NCBI GenBank assembly: GCA_018816705.1
Contig: JAHIVG010000111.1
Span: 1-35,159, forward strand
Direction of reading: 5' to 3'
Length of the DNA stretch: 35,159 nt
Origin: Nanobdellota archaeon
Lineage (GTDB): Archaea > Nanobdellota > Nanobdellia > Woesearchaeales > JAHIVG01
Shown: positions 14,338-23,172 of the stretch, piece by piece
Layout of the letters: the number at the start of each line of letters is the position of its first letter
Numbering within the stretch: the stretch's first letter is position 1
The notes under the pieces: model-generated
The model's database searches: none
Seen by the model: only the letters and a program-made list of their open reading frames with translations
What the model was told of the DNA's origin: nothing
Translations under genes and position numbers: made by a program

Positions 14338-15075
14338 TTAAGATTTCACAAGCTGTGCCCTCTCCCGTGCTATCAGGACGTCGGCTATCGCTTTCGGCAG
14401 GTCTGCCACCTCACCCTCTTCATACGGGCCGAGGCTCTGGAGGTCCTGGCCCACGAAGCTAGGCACTGCCCTGAGGAACTTGATTGACATGAGTTCTGGC
14501 ATCCTGCTTGCATCTGCACTGCTTGTATCAACACTCGCTTGTTCTGCTCTTGGCATGGCCCCTTGCTCATCCCCTTTCTCTTCCTCTGTCCCTTGCTCTG
14601 ATGCTTTCTCTTCAAGCTTAGGATCTTGCGTGGCTGGTGGCGCTGGTTCGGGCTCTTGGGCTTGGGGTATAATAGCTGAAATTTCTCTTTGCAGCAGCGC
14701 CAGAAGGTTCTGCTTCCTCGATATGTCCAAGACCGAGACGAGGTCGTTGTAGAATTGCTCCTCCCACGGCAGCAATGATGATGTGTCGATGATGTTCGAC
14801 CTTGTACGGCTCTTGTTCAGGGCCAATAGGATTATCTTCTTCTCCCGCCTCTCGTATAGCTCCTTGAGGATCTTCTTGATGTTGCCCAGCTGCTTATGGG
14901 CATTCTCCTGCTCCTGGAACATGCCTAGCTTCTTCGAGGCCTGCGACTTCTCCTGCAGGTATCGTTTGACATCCTCCACAAAGGTATCGCTCAGCTTCTG
15001 CAGCTCTTCCCTGTTCTTCTCGCGGCGCAGCAGCTCGAAAAGCGTCTCATATGTAATCGCGATCTCTTCAGCCAT
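14338..15075 (-). CDS. GINS complex subunit (archaeal Gins51 type)
   Basis: GINS joins MCM and Cdc45/RecJ-like proteins to form the active replicative helicase. The N-terminal alpha-helical A domain covers about residues 1-135 ('YNDLVSVLDISRKQNLLALL'), an acidic low-complexity linker follows (about 140-190), and the small C-terminal B domain is clear ('IKFLRAVPSFVGQDLQSLGP'). The order A then B is that of the Gins51 (Sld5/Psf1-like) type. The length is 245 aa. ATG 15075 is preceded by GGGGGAAA, and ATTTAAATAC lies about 35 nt upstream. It diverges from the radical SAM gene with an 80-base gap. Confidence 0.9.
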   Translation of the reverse strand: MAEEIAITYETLFELLRREKNREELQKLSDTFVEDVKRYLQEKSQASKKLGMFQEQENAHKQLGNIKKILKELYERREKKIILLALNKSRTRSNIIDTSSLLPWEEQFYNDLVSVLDISRKQNLLALLQREISAIIPQAQEPEPAPPATQDPKLEEKASEQGTEEEKGDEQGAMPRAEQASVDTSSADASRMPELMSIKFLRAVPSFVGQDLQSLGPYEEGEVADLPKAIADVLIARERAQLVKS

Positions 15076-15154
15076 TTTCCCCCATGGAGGGATATCCTCC
15101 CCAGTATTTAAATTTTGCCAAGATTAATAAATATCCTAGGCTATCACACGCCGT

Positions 15155-16306
15155 ATGACGACCTTATCATTCAACAATATTGAGTTCACGAAGAAGGACG
15201 ACAGGCTTGAGGTGTGTTTCCTGAAGATATTCAAGGCAGATATGCCCCTGAGCAGCCATGAGGTGTCCAAGCACAGCATCACAGTGGATTCTGAGTCCCG
15301 CTTCATGATGCATCTTGATCAGGCCCTGAAGAACCTTACTAATACGATGACTGGCAAGCCTGCTGTCTATATCCATCGGAATTCTGGTATCCCGTTGGTC
15401 GGCAGCGGGGAGTTTGGCATTGTCGACCGCGGCACGAGCCTGCTCGAGGTCAAGCCTATCACCAGCTGCAACCTCAGCTGCATCTACTGCTCTATCGACC
15501 AGGACAGGAGGATGATTGACTTTGTGGTGGAGGCAGACTACCTTGTTGATGAGTTCAGGAAGATCGCTGACTTCAAGGACTGCCCGTTAGAGGCCCATAT
15601 AGGCACGCAGGGAGAGCCTCTGCTCTACGCCGACATCTTACACCTCATTGAAGGACTGGACAACATTGAGCAGGTTGAGCGCATCTCGATGGATACCAAT
15701 GCTACCATGCTCACGAAGAGGATGGTGGATGACCTGGTCAAGGCCGGCCTGACTCAGTTCAATGTCTCGTTGAACTCGATTACGAAGAAGACAGCCGATA
15801 CTCTTGCAGGCAAACCTTACCCTGTGAAACATGTGAAAGAGATGTGCTCCTACATCGCCAAGAAGGCTGACCTGACCTTGGCGCCTGTCTATGTGCCTGG
15901 CTTCAACGATGATGAGCTTGGCAGGATCGTAGAATTCGGGAAAAGGCTGAAAGCCAGGGTCGGCATACAGAACTTCCTGAACTACCGGTTCGGCCGGAAT
16001 CCTGTACGGCAGCTCCCCTGGCCGAAGTTTTACTCTATGCTGAGAAAGCTCGAGAGACAGCACGATATGAAGCTCATATTCAAGCCTGAGGATTTCAACA
16101 TAAGGCCCTGTAAGCAGCTGCCTAAGCCTTTCAAGAAGGGAGACATAATCAAGGCAGAAATAGTCTGCCCTGGAAGGCTTCCCAACGAGAGTATAGGGGT
16201 CGCAGAAGGAAGGAACATCACCATAATTGGCTGCAGGTCATCTGGCTCCTGCAGGGTGAAGATCCTCAGGTCTAAGCACAACATATTCTATGGAAAAAAG
16301 TATTGA
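15155..16306 (+). CDS. Radical SAM protein with C-terminal TRAM-like segment
   Basis: The Fe-S motif CxxxCxxC is at Cys105, Cys109 and Cys112 ('CNLSCIYC'), so it should bind a [4Fe-4S] cluster and cleave S-adenosylmethionine to a radical. 'HIGTQGEPLLY' stands for the usual GGEP strand that holds the SAM methionine. About 60 C-terminal residues ('KGDIIKAEIVCPGRLPNESI') resemble a TRAM-type RNA-binding domain, which hints at an RNA substrate. This plan matches uncharacterised archaeal radical SAM proteins (COG2100-like). The 383-aa frame starts at ATG 15155, 26 nt after TAATAAATATC, so it is probably leaderless. The substrate is unknown. Confidence 0.88.
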   Translation: MTTLSFNNIEFTKKDDRLEVCFLKIFKADMPLSSHEVSKHSITVDSESRFMMHLDQALKNLTNTMTGKPAVYIHRNSGIPLVGSGEFGIVDRGTSLLEVKPITSCNLSCIYCSIDQDRRMIDFVVEADYLVDEFRKIADFKDCPLEAHIGTQGEPLLYADILHLIEGLDNIEQVERISMDTNATMLTKRMVDDLVKAGLTQFNVSLNSITKKTADTLAGKPYPVKHVKEMCSYIAKKADLTLAPVYVPGFNDDELGRIVEFGKRLKARVGIQNFLNYRFGRNPVRQLPWPKFYSMLRKLERQHDMKLIFKPEDFNIRPCKQLPKPFKKGDIIKAEIVCPGRLPNESIGVAEGRNITIIGCRSSGSCRVKILRSKHNIFYGKKY

Positions 16307-16392
16307 TAAGAATCAGGAAAAAATAAAAATAATAATTTAAGTTAACCCCCTCACAAACAGCTCTATCTAATCCAATCAAAATAATAATAAGG

Positions 16393-16400
16393 AAAAAAAA
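16393..16400 (-). terminator. Oligo-T terminator after the S-layer gene
   Basis: Eight T residues on the minus strand lie 15 bases past the S-layer stop codon, followed by further T-rich sequence. Archaeal RNA polymerase stops on such U tracts. Confidence 0.55.
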
Positions 16401-16415
16401 TTAATTCAACCGGCT

Positions 16416-18926
16416 CTAGACTGTGTCGTCATCAACGGTGTCGTCATCAACGGTGTCGTCAACAACGGTGTCGTCCACTACTGGGACAGGCACTCCTACT
16501 GAGATGTCGCTCAGGGTCGTACCAGACACATCCACTTCGTCGCCTGTCAGCTGGGTCGCCCAATCAGTGTACTTGGCGAGCACGTGAGCTGCCCTTCGCG
16601 TATCCATCGCGCTGTAACCAGCAACAAGCATCGCTACGTTGTCACCGTTCATGTACAGCTTGATCTTCGCGTGGTTCGGCTGGAAGTCCTTGGCGCACGG
16701 GTCAGGGTCTCCCATCAGGGTCTTCGCTGCGCTGTTCACGCAGGGACCGCCTACGACAATCGCATTCACAGCGGTTATGTCGCTGACCTCGGTGTCGTAC
16801 TTGACTGCAGTCACCGGTATTGGCACTGGCTCCTTGGTCGTGATGTCACCACCGCTTCCTCCAGATGATGTCGCTCCGCTCGTCACGAAGAACGCTGCGG
16901 TCACTTGGTCATCCGGGTAGGTCCAGGTCGCATCATACTGGCCTGTTGTGGGCTGGTCGTACTTGTTATAGACACCAAACCTGGTGGAATAACCGATGTA
17001 GACATCCTTGTCGCCGTCCTTGATACCTGTGCCGGATGCCTGACTGTCGTCGAGGAATCCAGTCATTGAATTGATCTGCAGCTTACTGGACGAGTTGTCT
17101 CTGGTGAAGTTCACCGTCATCGTGTCTCGGACACTCGAGTCTTCGGTTGGCTCTGACTGCAACGTCATCGTGGCCATAGGCGTAACGTTGGTGAAGGTCA
17201 GTTTCGCACCATACTCCGTGTAGATGTAGTTACGCGAAGTTCCGATAACGATATCGTTTGTGCTGTCCGCTCCGCCAGTTACAGCATATGCAGTGCCTTG
17301 CAATGTCAAGGTCCCTGCACCAGTTGCGTCGTAGTTGACCTCGTACGTCTCGCCGCTGAACATGTCCTTTATCTTGTAAAGGTTGTCAGCGTTGTTCTGG
17401 CCCGTGAACTTCACGACATAGCCATAGCCGTACTCAACCCCGTCACCTATCATACCATACTCATTCTTGCTCAGGTTGACGGTTCCGCCGTTGTTCACCT
17501 TGATGGGCCTTAGGGTTGAACCTGATAGCTCACCAAGCATGATCAATCCTGAACCTGAATGCCATGAGAAGGTATCCATGTTCAGTTGGTTTTGATCCTT
17601 GTTCTTGAACTTGACCCTGTACGAGTTAGAGCCAGAGGGAACTATGGTGATATCCTCTGTATCCCCCACTTCCAGGCCCTTGAACTCAAAGTCGAATCCG
17701 TCCAAGAACATGTTGCCTGCCTTGCCATACAGCGCATCTGCAACAGCGCTCATGGTCTCGCCTTCAGCGAGATAGATATCATCGTCAGGCGTCATGTTGA
17801 TCTCGATGGCGCTGATTGATGTATCCGCATCATTTGCCAGCATGCCGTCCAGATTTGACTTGATCGACAGCTTCATCCAATCTAGTGATTGGCCGTTGAC
17901 CTTGACCGTGCCCACAGTGGTGTTTGCACTGAAGGTTCCAGCGTCCTCGAGCTCGACCTTGTTCGCGCCCAGGTAGAACTCTACCTTGTCGCCTTGGCCT
18001 GATTCAGCCAGGTTCTGGGCCAGGATGGTCTTGACACCGATGTCTGTCCCATCTGCCAACTGTTCGGTCTCTGACGCTTGTAGGCTGTTGGTGGTCTCGC
18101 CGTTCACGATGAATCGTGCTGTTGTCGCGCCGATGTAGTCTGCCTTGACCCTGTACTCCTTGTCACCCACTGTGACTACCTTCTCTTCGCCTTCCTCAAG
18201 GGTCTCGGTCTTGGATCCACCCATCAATATTAACTTGATGTAGTATGGGCTTGTGTGGTCTGCCCTCTGGATGGTGAACTCCTTGCCTAACAGGGTCAAT
18301 TTCTTGTCCCTGATGTCCTCGAGGTAGTTGCCGTTGGTGTCGTGGTCTGACTTCAGGGCCGGTGTGAACTGCACCTTATAGACATACGCGTCATGGTCCT
18401 GAGAGAACTTGACATGCGCAGCCGGCGTCTCTGTGTCAGTAGGGTCGTTCTGGTCTGTCCTGAAGAAGACAGTCCCGTTACCTAGAGCTATTGACTGACT
18501 GACTGTGACAGTCCCGAACTCGTTGGCGATGGTCGTGTCCTTCAAGGCTGCCAGGTCGCTTCCTGTTACGGAATGTATACCTGTTGACTTAAGGCCCTCG
18601 CTCAGCTCGAGCTTGTTAGTGCTCTGCTCAATCTTCTTGGCATCCCCAGCGACAGTTATCGTGGAATCGTCTCCGGTATCCACAACCACTGTCTTGAATG
18701 CGGCTGCCTGTAGCGCTCCCATGATGTTGGTAGCACCGATCGAATCAGCAGCTTTTGCGTTCTCACCGACCACGATTACGCCGTTGAAGACACCATCATT
18801 GTCTATAAACATCGGCTTTGGGAAATCAGCCATGTCAGCTGCTAATGCACCAGCCATGGTTGCACCCATCATCGCGACGCCAGTGCTGAACGCCATTATC
18901 CTTTGTATTGTCTTACGCACTCTCAT
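16416..18926 (-). CDS. S-layer protein
   Basis: An 836-aa surface-layer protein that tiles the outside of the cell. A signal peptide is evident ('IMAFSTGVAMMGATMAGALAA', cleavage near residue 30). The start of the mature chain, 'DFPKPMFIDNDGVFNGVIVVG', and the late 'AIVVGGPCVNSAAKTL' and 'MLVAGYSAMDTRRAAHVLA' match the paired N- and C-terminal S-layer domains of methanococcal-type proteins. Many Asn-x-Ser/Thr sites are present. Two cysteines near the C-terminus could form a disulphide. The last 20 residues are acidic DDTV repeats. Expression is probably high: GGAGGTG lies 7 nt before ATG 18926 and there is a structured 5' UTR. Two membrane glycosylation genes lie just upstream on the same strand. 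Confidence 0.93.
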   Translation of the reverse strand: MRVRKTIQRIMAFSTGVAMMGATMAGALAADMADFPKPMFIDNDGVFNGVIVVGENAKAADSIGATNIMGALQAAAFKTVVVDTGDDSTITVAGDAKKIEQSTNKLELSEGLKSTGIHSVTGSDLAALKDTTIANEFGTVTVSQSIALGNGTVFFRTDQNDPTDTETPAAHVKFSQDHDAYVYKVQFTPALKSDHDTNGNYLEDIRDKKLTLLGKEFTIQRADHTSPYYIKLILMGGSKTETLEEGEEKVVTVGDKEYRVKADYIGATTARFIVNGETTNSLQASETEQLADGTDIGVKTILAQNLAESGQGDKVEFYLGANKVELEDAGTFSANTTVGTVKVNGQSLDWMKLSIKSNLDGMLANDADTSISAIEINMTPDDDIYLAEGETMSAVADALYGKAGNMFLDGFDFEFKGLEVGDTEDITIVPSGSNSYRVKFKNKDQNQLNMDTFSWHSGSGLIMLGELSGSTLRPIKVNNGGTVNLSKNEYGMIGDGVEYGYGYVVKFTGQNNADNLYKIKDMFSGETYEVNYDATGAGTLTLQGTAYAVTGGADSTNDIVIGTSRNYIYTEYGAKLTFTNVTPMATMTLQSEPTEDSSVRDTMTVNFTRDNSSSKLQINSMTGFLDDSQASGTGIKDGDKDVYIGYSTRFGVYNKYDQPTTGQYDATWTYPDDQVTAAFFVTSGATSSGGSGGDITTKEPVPIPVTAVKYDTEVSDITAVNAIVVGGPCVNSAAKTLMGDPDPCAKDFQPNHAKIKLYMNGDNVAMLVAGYSAMDTRRAAHVLAKYTDWATQLTGDEVDVSGTTLSDISVGVPVPVVDDTVVDDTVDDDTVDDDTV
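16422..16476 (-). repeat. 15-bp tandem repeats coding the acidic S-layer tail
   Basis: About three and a half copies of a GTGTCGTCATCAACG-type unit (plus-strand view) encode DDTV(D/V) repeats at the C-terminus. Copies differ at one or two bases. In-frame slippage here could vary the tail length between strains. Confidence 0.75.
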
Positions 18927-18933
18927 ACTTTAA

Positions 18934-19044
18934 CACCTCCGTGTTTTCTTTGGGCTATTAGCCACTTCCGCGTATAGCCAGGCTATACGCGCCTATATGG
19001 AAACATCGTTCTGCCATCCATAGGTTCGATTCTCATTTATAAAA
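18934..19044 (-). promoter_or_regulatory. S-layer promoter, 5' UTR hairpin and ribosome binding site
   Basis: In minus-strand order: TTTTATAAA TATA-like box (19036-19044), an expected start near 19010, an 11-bp perfect inverted repeat CGCGTATAGCC-T-GGCTATACGCG (18969-18991), then GGAGGTG (18934-18940) before ATG 18926. The leader is about 85 nt, unlike the mostly leaderless genes around it. The inverted repeat could be an mRNA-stabilising hairpin or a protein-binding site. The remaining 19045-19214 holds A+T-rich boxes (TTTATATA, TTATAAAG) that could be further promoter elements; I see no gene there. Confidence 0.6.
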
Positions 19045-19214
19045 TTTTCGTAACATGCCCCCTGCCCCCAAGGTCCCGTTTAAGGATTACGGGCTGAAAC
19101 CCTTGAATCCCGTGGAATCAACCGGTTATCACTCGAGAATAACTAATCATAAAATGTGCGTTTTATCAGGTTTCCTTTATAAGGCTGTATATAAAACACC
19201 TCCGAGGATGCCTG

Positions 19215-20555
19215 TCAGCATTTGTACAATATAAATGTTCCCCTCAGAGGATCATCAAGGCGCCTTATGGTCTCGCAGCTCTCCTCGGCAGCCGAGAATA
19301 CTTTAGGTATCGATCCTATGCCCTGCAGCGGCCTGAGAATGACCCAATCATATTCCCCTTCGCTTATCTTGATGGCGACCTCCTCTTCTGAGGCCAGTCC
19401 TGCCAGGAAGCGCATCTGGTTGGTGTCGATGAAGCTGTCGCATACCTCAAGGCCTGAGTGGAAGGTGAACATGGTTGCCGTGCTGTCGTCGCCGAATATG
19501 CAGTCTCCGGGCCCTGCCCTGTTCCCGAGCTCTTTCGCAAGTGTTATTCCGTCGTCGAACTGGGAGAAGTCTATCTTCCTGAGGTAGAGGCTGTCGGCTG
19601 CAGTGCTCCACAATGCCATCATGACACCGACGAGGATGATGTACTTCCAGCACCTCTTCTTGAGCAGGGTTGTCAGTGCTATGCCTCCGACGATGGCTAA
19701 GAATGGCGCTGACATGACGAAGTAATAGTTGAATATCTTGTTAAGCATGAGGAGGAACACCAGATACACCACAGCGACGGTGCCGAAGAATGCTGTTGCC
19801 TTCTTCTTCCTTGTCAGGAAGATGAGCGCAGCCGAGATGTACAATGGGAGATTACGTATGACCACGTCAACGAATACCTCGATGACATTGGAGGCTGCCC
19901 TCGGCTTCAGCAGGTGATACGAGAACACCTGGATGAAGAACTCTCCTTTGAAGGCTGCAAGCAGAACGAGGAAAGGCACTATGTATCCAATGATAAAGCC
20001 AAGACCCGTTTCATAAAGCCTCTTCCTGTCCTTGAGAAAGACCCAGCCCATTATTACTATTGCAGGTATCAATGCATAAGTGCGCATCATGCCTGCAAGG
20101 CCCAAGAACAGTCCTGCCCAGAACAGCCTTCCCTTAGTGAGAAGGGACACACCTAATATTATAAGTAAGGTGGCCTCGCAGACGCCTATCCCATATGTCG
20201 CCTCTAGCATGACTGAGTAGCTTGTGAAGAACAGGAAGGCCGCGATAAGCCCTGTAAGCCTCTTCTTCGGCAGGAGGAATACCAACAGCCCTGTGCCAAG
20301 TATGCTGAGGAAGGGTATCAGCTTCACTGCCAATACGCTGATCTTGATCGGTAATATATATAGTAATAGCTGGAGAGGCGGATGGGCGTAGAAGAAATCC
20401 CTGTATGGCAGCTTCCCCTGGGTTACCTGCTTGGACATGTAATAGTATACCCATTCATCACCGACGTCCTGGTTGGCAAGGCCTGGGGCTTCAACGAATA
20501 TGAACAGCCCTGCGATGATCACGAATCCCAGCCAGTACAGATGTCTTGCTTTCAT
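19215..20555 (-). CDS. Multi-pass membrane glycosyltransferase (GT-C type, putative)
   Basis: About ten hydrophobic segments fill this 446-aa protein. After the first span comes 'DEWVYYYMSKQVTQGKLPYRDFFYAHPP', with the acidic pair and Tyr/Pro-rich external loop seen in GT-C enzymes of the PMT/ArnT group, which use lipid-phosphate sugars at the outer face of the membrane. A soluble C-terminal part follows the last span. ATG 20555 overlaps the upstream stop as ATGA and has GGAGGAG 5 nt ahead; the track's GTG 20567 lies before that site. Downstream of a YfhO-like gene and upstream of the S-layer gene, it probably acts in S-layer or lipid glycosylation. The sugar and acceptor cannot be told. Confidence 0.78.
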   Translation of the reverse strand: MKARHLYWLGFVIIAGLFIFVEAPGLANQDVGDEWVYYYMSKQVTQGKLPYRDFFYAHPPLQLLLYILPIKISVLAVKLIPFLSILGTGLLVFLLPKKRLTGLIAAFLFFTSYSVMLEATYGIGVCEATLLIILGVSLLTKGRLFWAGLFLGLAGMMRTYALIPAIVIMGWVFLKDRKRLYETGLGFIIGYIVPFLVLLAAFKGEFFIQVFSYHLLKPRAASNVIEVFVDVVIRNLPLYISAALIFLTRKKKATAFFGTVAVVYLVFLLMLNKIFNYYFVMSAPFLAIVGGIALTTLLKKRCWKYIILVGVMMALWSTAADSLYLRKIDFSQFDDGITLAKELGNRAGPGDCIFGDDSTATMFTFHSGLEVCDSFIDTNQMRFLAGLASEEEVAIKISEGEYDWVILRPLQGIGSIPKVFSAAEESCETIRRLDDPLRGTFILYKC

Positions 20556-22291
20556 CTTCTCCTCCACAGCAACATGACTCCCATTATAGATAGTATGCTT
20601 ATGACCGCCCCTATTATAAAAGTGGCCGGCAGGTATCTGAACCTGACTGAGTGCTCCCCTGGCTCCAGCCTGACCCCTACTTTGCCTTCTACCTCAATCA
20701 CTTTCCCAGCATCCGAGTACCAGCCTTGGTCATAATTCTGGTTCAATACCAACGTGTCTTCTGTTCCGCTGGTTACCTCAACGGTGAACCTGTTGGGCGA
20801 GAACTCGACTTCAGGCTTTGCGTCCTGCCTGAGCAGGTAGGCCTCTCCCTTGTAGGCCGGGTTGAGCTCGCCCTCGTCGTTTGCCAGGGCTATTGCCCTT
20901 ACCTCAGGGTGCACCCGCTCGTAGCAGTTCAACGTGCCTATGTTCTGTAGCATGTTGACGTATTGGGTGCTGAACGGGTCTGACACCATGAGGTGGAAGA
21001 ACTCTTCGTTGTCCCTCACCTCAACTGCCTCGGTGGGGAAAGCATCCTTCAGGACGACAAGCCCTACCGTGCCCAGGTCGAGGATTATCACTCCTACCAG
21101 GATCCATGCGACAGTCTTGCCCTGCTTGAGCCTGCTCAGCCTAGACACTGTGAACCCGGCAAGCAGGGCCGCGAAGAATATCACCATTATGCTCATCCTG
21201 GAGGGGCCGTGCAGCGTGCTGAGAAATGGAAAGACGCTGAAGATCTTGAAAAGGTTCAACGCGGCGTAATCTCCGACGCCGAGCCAGAGGAATATCAGCA
21301 TCATCGCCAGCAGGTCCCAGACCCTGCGCCACCACAGGAAAGACACCAGCACGAGGGCCAGCACCACGTATCCTATATAGGCTCCGTACTCGTGCCAGCC
21401 CCATGGCACCTCTCCCCTGATTCTTGCCTCTATCAGCGAACCTGCCTCTTCCCTCGTGTGGTAGAACATCTGGTCCTGGGAGTACATGCCCTGGTTCCTC
21501 GACAAGTAGGAGTCGAACAGGGTCCTACCATCATAATATTGTATGTCTTCCCTCAGATTCGAGTGCTCCATCAGGAATGCTGTCATTGGCAGGAGCTTGA
21601 CAGCACTGGTCAGGGCGAAGGCAAAGAAAATCACCAGTATCATCAGCAGGGGCCTCCAGCTCCTTTTCCGCAAGGCCAGGACGATCGAGAACATGACCAC
21701 CAGGATGGGCGTGAAGAATATCATGTATATAGCCCCTGAGAAGAGCTGGACCGTGAGGAGGAGTCCTGCCAGCATGAGGTAGCGCCAGTCCTTGAGGCCT
21801 TTCATCATGCAGAGCATGACATATGGGACCAGGGACATATAGAAGAACAGCACGTGGCCCGCAACGATCTTGAGAGCGAACCAGCTGCTCAACATGAAGA
21901 TCAAGGCTGAGGCATAAGCTCCCTGGGTCGAGAATCTCATTCTCCTCGCCAATAGCCACATGCCCCACATGCCTATCGCCATGTGCAGGAGGATGCTGAG
22001 CTTCATCCCCACCGGAGCTCCGAACGCTAACACGAGCAGGAACATGGGCGAGAGCTGGGCTGACTGCGTGTTGGCCAGCAGTGGCGTGCCGCCGCAGTGC
22101 CACGGGTTCCACAGCGGGAGCTGGCCGTAATCCATTATCGTCTTCCTGGCCGCTCCTCTATAAAAGAACTGCTGGTCCCAGTCCTGGCTGCCCCAGTTGG
22201 TCATCCTTGAGAATATCGGTACCAGGAAAAGCACTGCGATTACCAAAAATACTGCGAGTGCCACCCATTTGTCAGACAGCCGTATCCTCAT
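20552..22291 (-). CDS. YfhO-like multi-pass membrane protein
   Basis: A 579-aa protein with about a dozen membrane spans and a C-terminal beta-rich outside domain ('VEVTSGTEDTLVLNQNYDQGWY'), the plan of the YfhO family, GT-C-like proteins tied to glycan modification in bacteria and archaea. The first external loop has 'LPLWNPWHCGGTPLLANTQS', characteristic of the group. I take ATG 22291 rather than the track's GTG 22300 because it lies 27 nt after CTTTTTAAC, fitting a leaderless mRNA. It is coupled to the next glycosyltransferase by a 4-base overlap. Likely role: adding sugars to surface polymers from a lipid carrier. Confidence 0.8.
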   Translation of the reverse strand: MRIRLSDKWVALAVFLVIAVLFLVPIFSRMTNWGSQDWDQQFFYRGAARKTIMDYGQLPLWNPWHCGGTPLLANTQSAQLSPMFLLVLAFGAPVGMKLSILLHMAIGMWGMWLLARRMRFSTQGAYASALIFMLSSWFALKIVAGHVLFFYMSLVPYVMLCMMKGLKDWRYLMLAGLLLTVQLFSGAIYMIFFTPILVVMFSIVLALRKRSWRPLLMILVIFFAFALTSAVKLLPMTAFLMEHSNLREDIQYYDGRTLFDSYLSRNQGMYSQDQMFYHTREEAGSLIEARIRGEVPWGWHEYGAYIGYVVLALVLVSFLWWRRVWDLLAMMLIFLWLGVGDYAALNLFKIFSVFPFLSTLHGPSRMSIMVIFFAALLAGFTVSRLSRLKQGKTVAWILVGVIILDLGTVGLVVLKDAFPTEAVEVRDNEEFFHLMVSDPFSTQYVNMLQNIGTLNCYERVHPEVRAIALANDEGELNPAYKGEAYLLRQDAKPEVEFSPNRFTVEVTSGTEDTLVLNQNYDQGWYSDAGKVIEVEGKVGVRLEPGEHSVRFRYLPATFIIGAVISILSIMGVMLLWRRR

Positions 22292-22403
22292 CCCGACCAC
22301 AGAAAGCCGGTGGCGTTAAAAAGGTTTGTGATAAAGAGTGCAATCAAGCGGTCTCGGGCCCCAACCAACGCCTCATCTCCAATGCTTCTAAGGCAACCTA
22401 TAT

Positions 22404-22476
22404 GGGGGAGGGTGGGGGAAGTGGTGGTGCAGCGAAATGGGACCAAAGTATGTGTTTTTGGTGGGTGGGGGTTGGG
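22404..22476 (+). repeat. G-rich repeat, copy 3, followed by a second G-rich core
   Basis: GGGGGAGGGTGGGGG is followed by GCAGCGAAATGGGACC, matching copies 1 and 2 in layout. A second core, GGTGGGTGGGGGTTGGG, begins 40 bases later. Together they occupy most of the 240-base gene-free gap between the YfhO-like gene and tRNA-Leu(CAG). Confidence 0.55.
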
Positions 22477-22539
22477 TGACCTGTGAGAAGGGAATTTGTA
22501 CTAATGTAAGTGGCAGGTAGTGAACAGATATAGAAAAAA

Positions 22540-22726
22540 TGCGGGGAAAGGGACTCTCTCACTGGCGTTCGGAGCATTATCGCCCGCCAATATTCGAACC
22601 CTCGTAAGCACTAAGCTACACGGCTTCTCCTGCTATGCAACCTGAACCGTGCCCGTTTGGTCGAAAAACCCGAGTTTTTCGAGCTCGAAAATCTCTGATT
22701 TTCGTTGACCGCTCCGGCATCCCCGC
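22540..22726 (-). tRNA. tRNA-Leu(CAG) with three introns
   Basis: Minus strand: acceptor GCGGGGA/TCCCCGC with A73, anticodon stem CACGG/CCGTG, anticodon CAG at 22642-22644, a long class II variable arm (AGC-TTAGT-GCT) and T stem GAGGG/CCCTT. Intron 1 is 22657-22704 (48 nt, D-loop): central helix GGTC/GACC, bulges AA|C and AA|A, two internal hairpins. Intron 2 is 22625-22640 (16 nt, site 37/38). Intron 3 is 22554-22592 (39 nt, T-loop 59/60), with a 7-bp inner helix ATTGGCG/CGCCAGT. Splicing leaves 84 nt, the same as tRNA-Leu(UAG), with an identical D-arm region. Six T residues follow A73. CCA is not encoded. Confidence 0.92.
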
Positions 22727-22775
22727 ATGCAAAGCGAGCGGGGGCCCAGCAATCTCTGATTGCTCGTGTCCCCGC
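22727..22775 (-). ncRNA. Conserved hairpin leader of tRNA-Leu(CAG)
   Basis: The 49 bases directly before the tRNA start with GCGGGGA, the tRNA's own first seven bases, and then CACGAGCAATC-AGA-GATTGCT. Stems GCGGGG/CCCCGC and AGCAATC/GATTGCT can form one long hairpin. A closely related leader precedes the other tRNA-Leu gene. TATTTATAC lies about 36 nt upstream, so the leader is probably transcribed with the tRNA. Confidence 0.6.
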
Positions 22776-22829
22776 AAGTATGCTTGCTTCATGAGAAAAT
22801 CAATTAGTATAAATATTTAATGAAAGTGT

Positions 22830-23138
22830 CTATTCTAAAGGCTCCTCAACGAGCCCGCCGATGTCATCTGCATTCGCTGTAGCCATTTCAGGGGCATAAT
22901 ATTCATTCTGTGTATACACCTTTCCAGGGTCATTGTACATTATCATGCCGCCTTTGTTCAATCTTCGTTCTATGCACCCGCCCGGCCCTAGCATGCACGC
23001 CGCTAACGAGGTTACAGCAGCAAGACCTAATGTAATCTTGAGAGTCATGAAAAGACCCTTCCCGAAGCGGCTTGGTTCAGGTTTCGCTTCCTGTTTTTCT
23101 GGCTCATAATTTCCTGATGGTAGGTTTGCATATAACAT
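22830..23138 (-). CDS. Small membrane-anchored protein, lipoprotein-like
   Basis: An unrecognised 102-aa protein. ATG 23138 is about 27 nt after ACATAAATATCC, which supports the full length as a leaderless start. A single hydrophobic stretch ('LKITLGLAAVTSLAACMLG', about residues 33-51) ends in LAAC, which looks like a lipobox. An internal ATG at residue 31 would make that stretch a normal N-terminal signal. The rest is polar and acidic at the end. A surface or membrane location is likely whichever start is used. Confidence 0.65.
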   Translation of the reverse strand: MLYANLPSGNYEPEKQEAKPEPSRFGKGLFMTLKITLGLAAVTSLAACMLGPGGCIERRLNKGGMIMYNDPGKVYTQNEYYAPEMATANADDIGGLVEEPLE

Positions 23139-23172
23139 TTTAGGATGGATAGATTAGATGGATATTTATGTT

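Noticed and set aside
20993-21739. 248-aa plus-strand ORF
   Set aside because: His/Gln/Glu-rich antisense shadow of the YfhO-like membrane protein.
22720-22775. tRNA-Leu leader as an acceptor-stem intron
   Set aside because: For the cut points I tried in the duplicated 7-mer no central helix forms, since the flanks are direct rather than complementary. A leader hairpin explains the sequence better.
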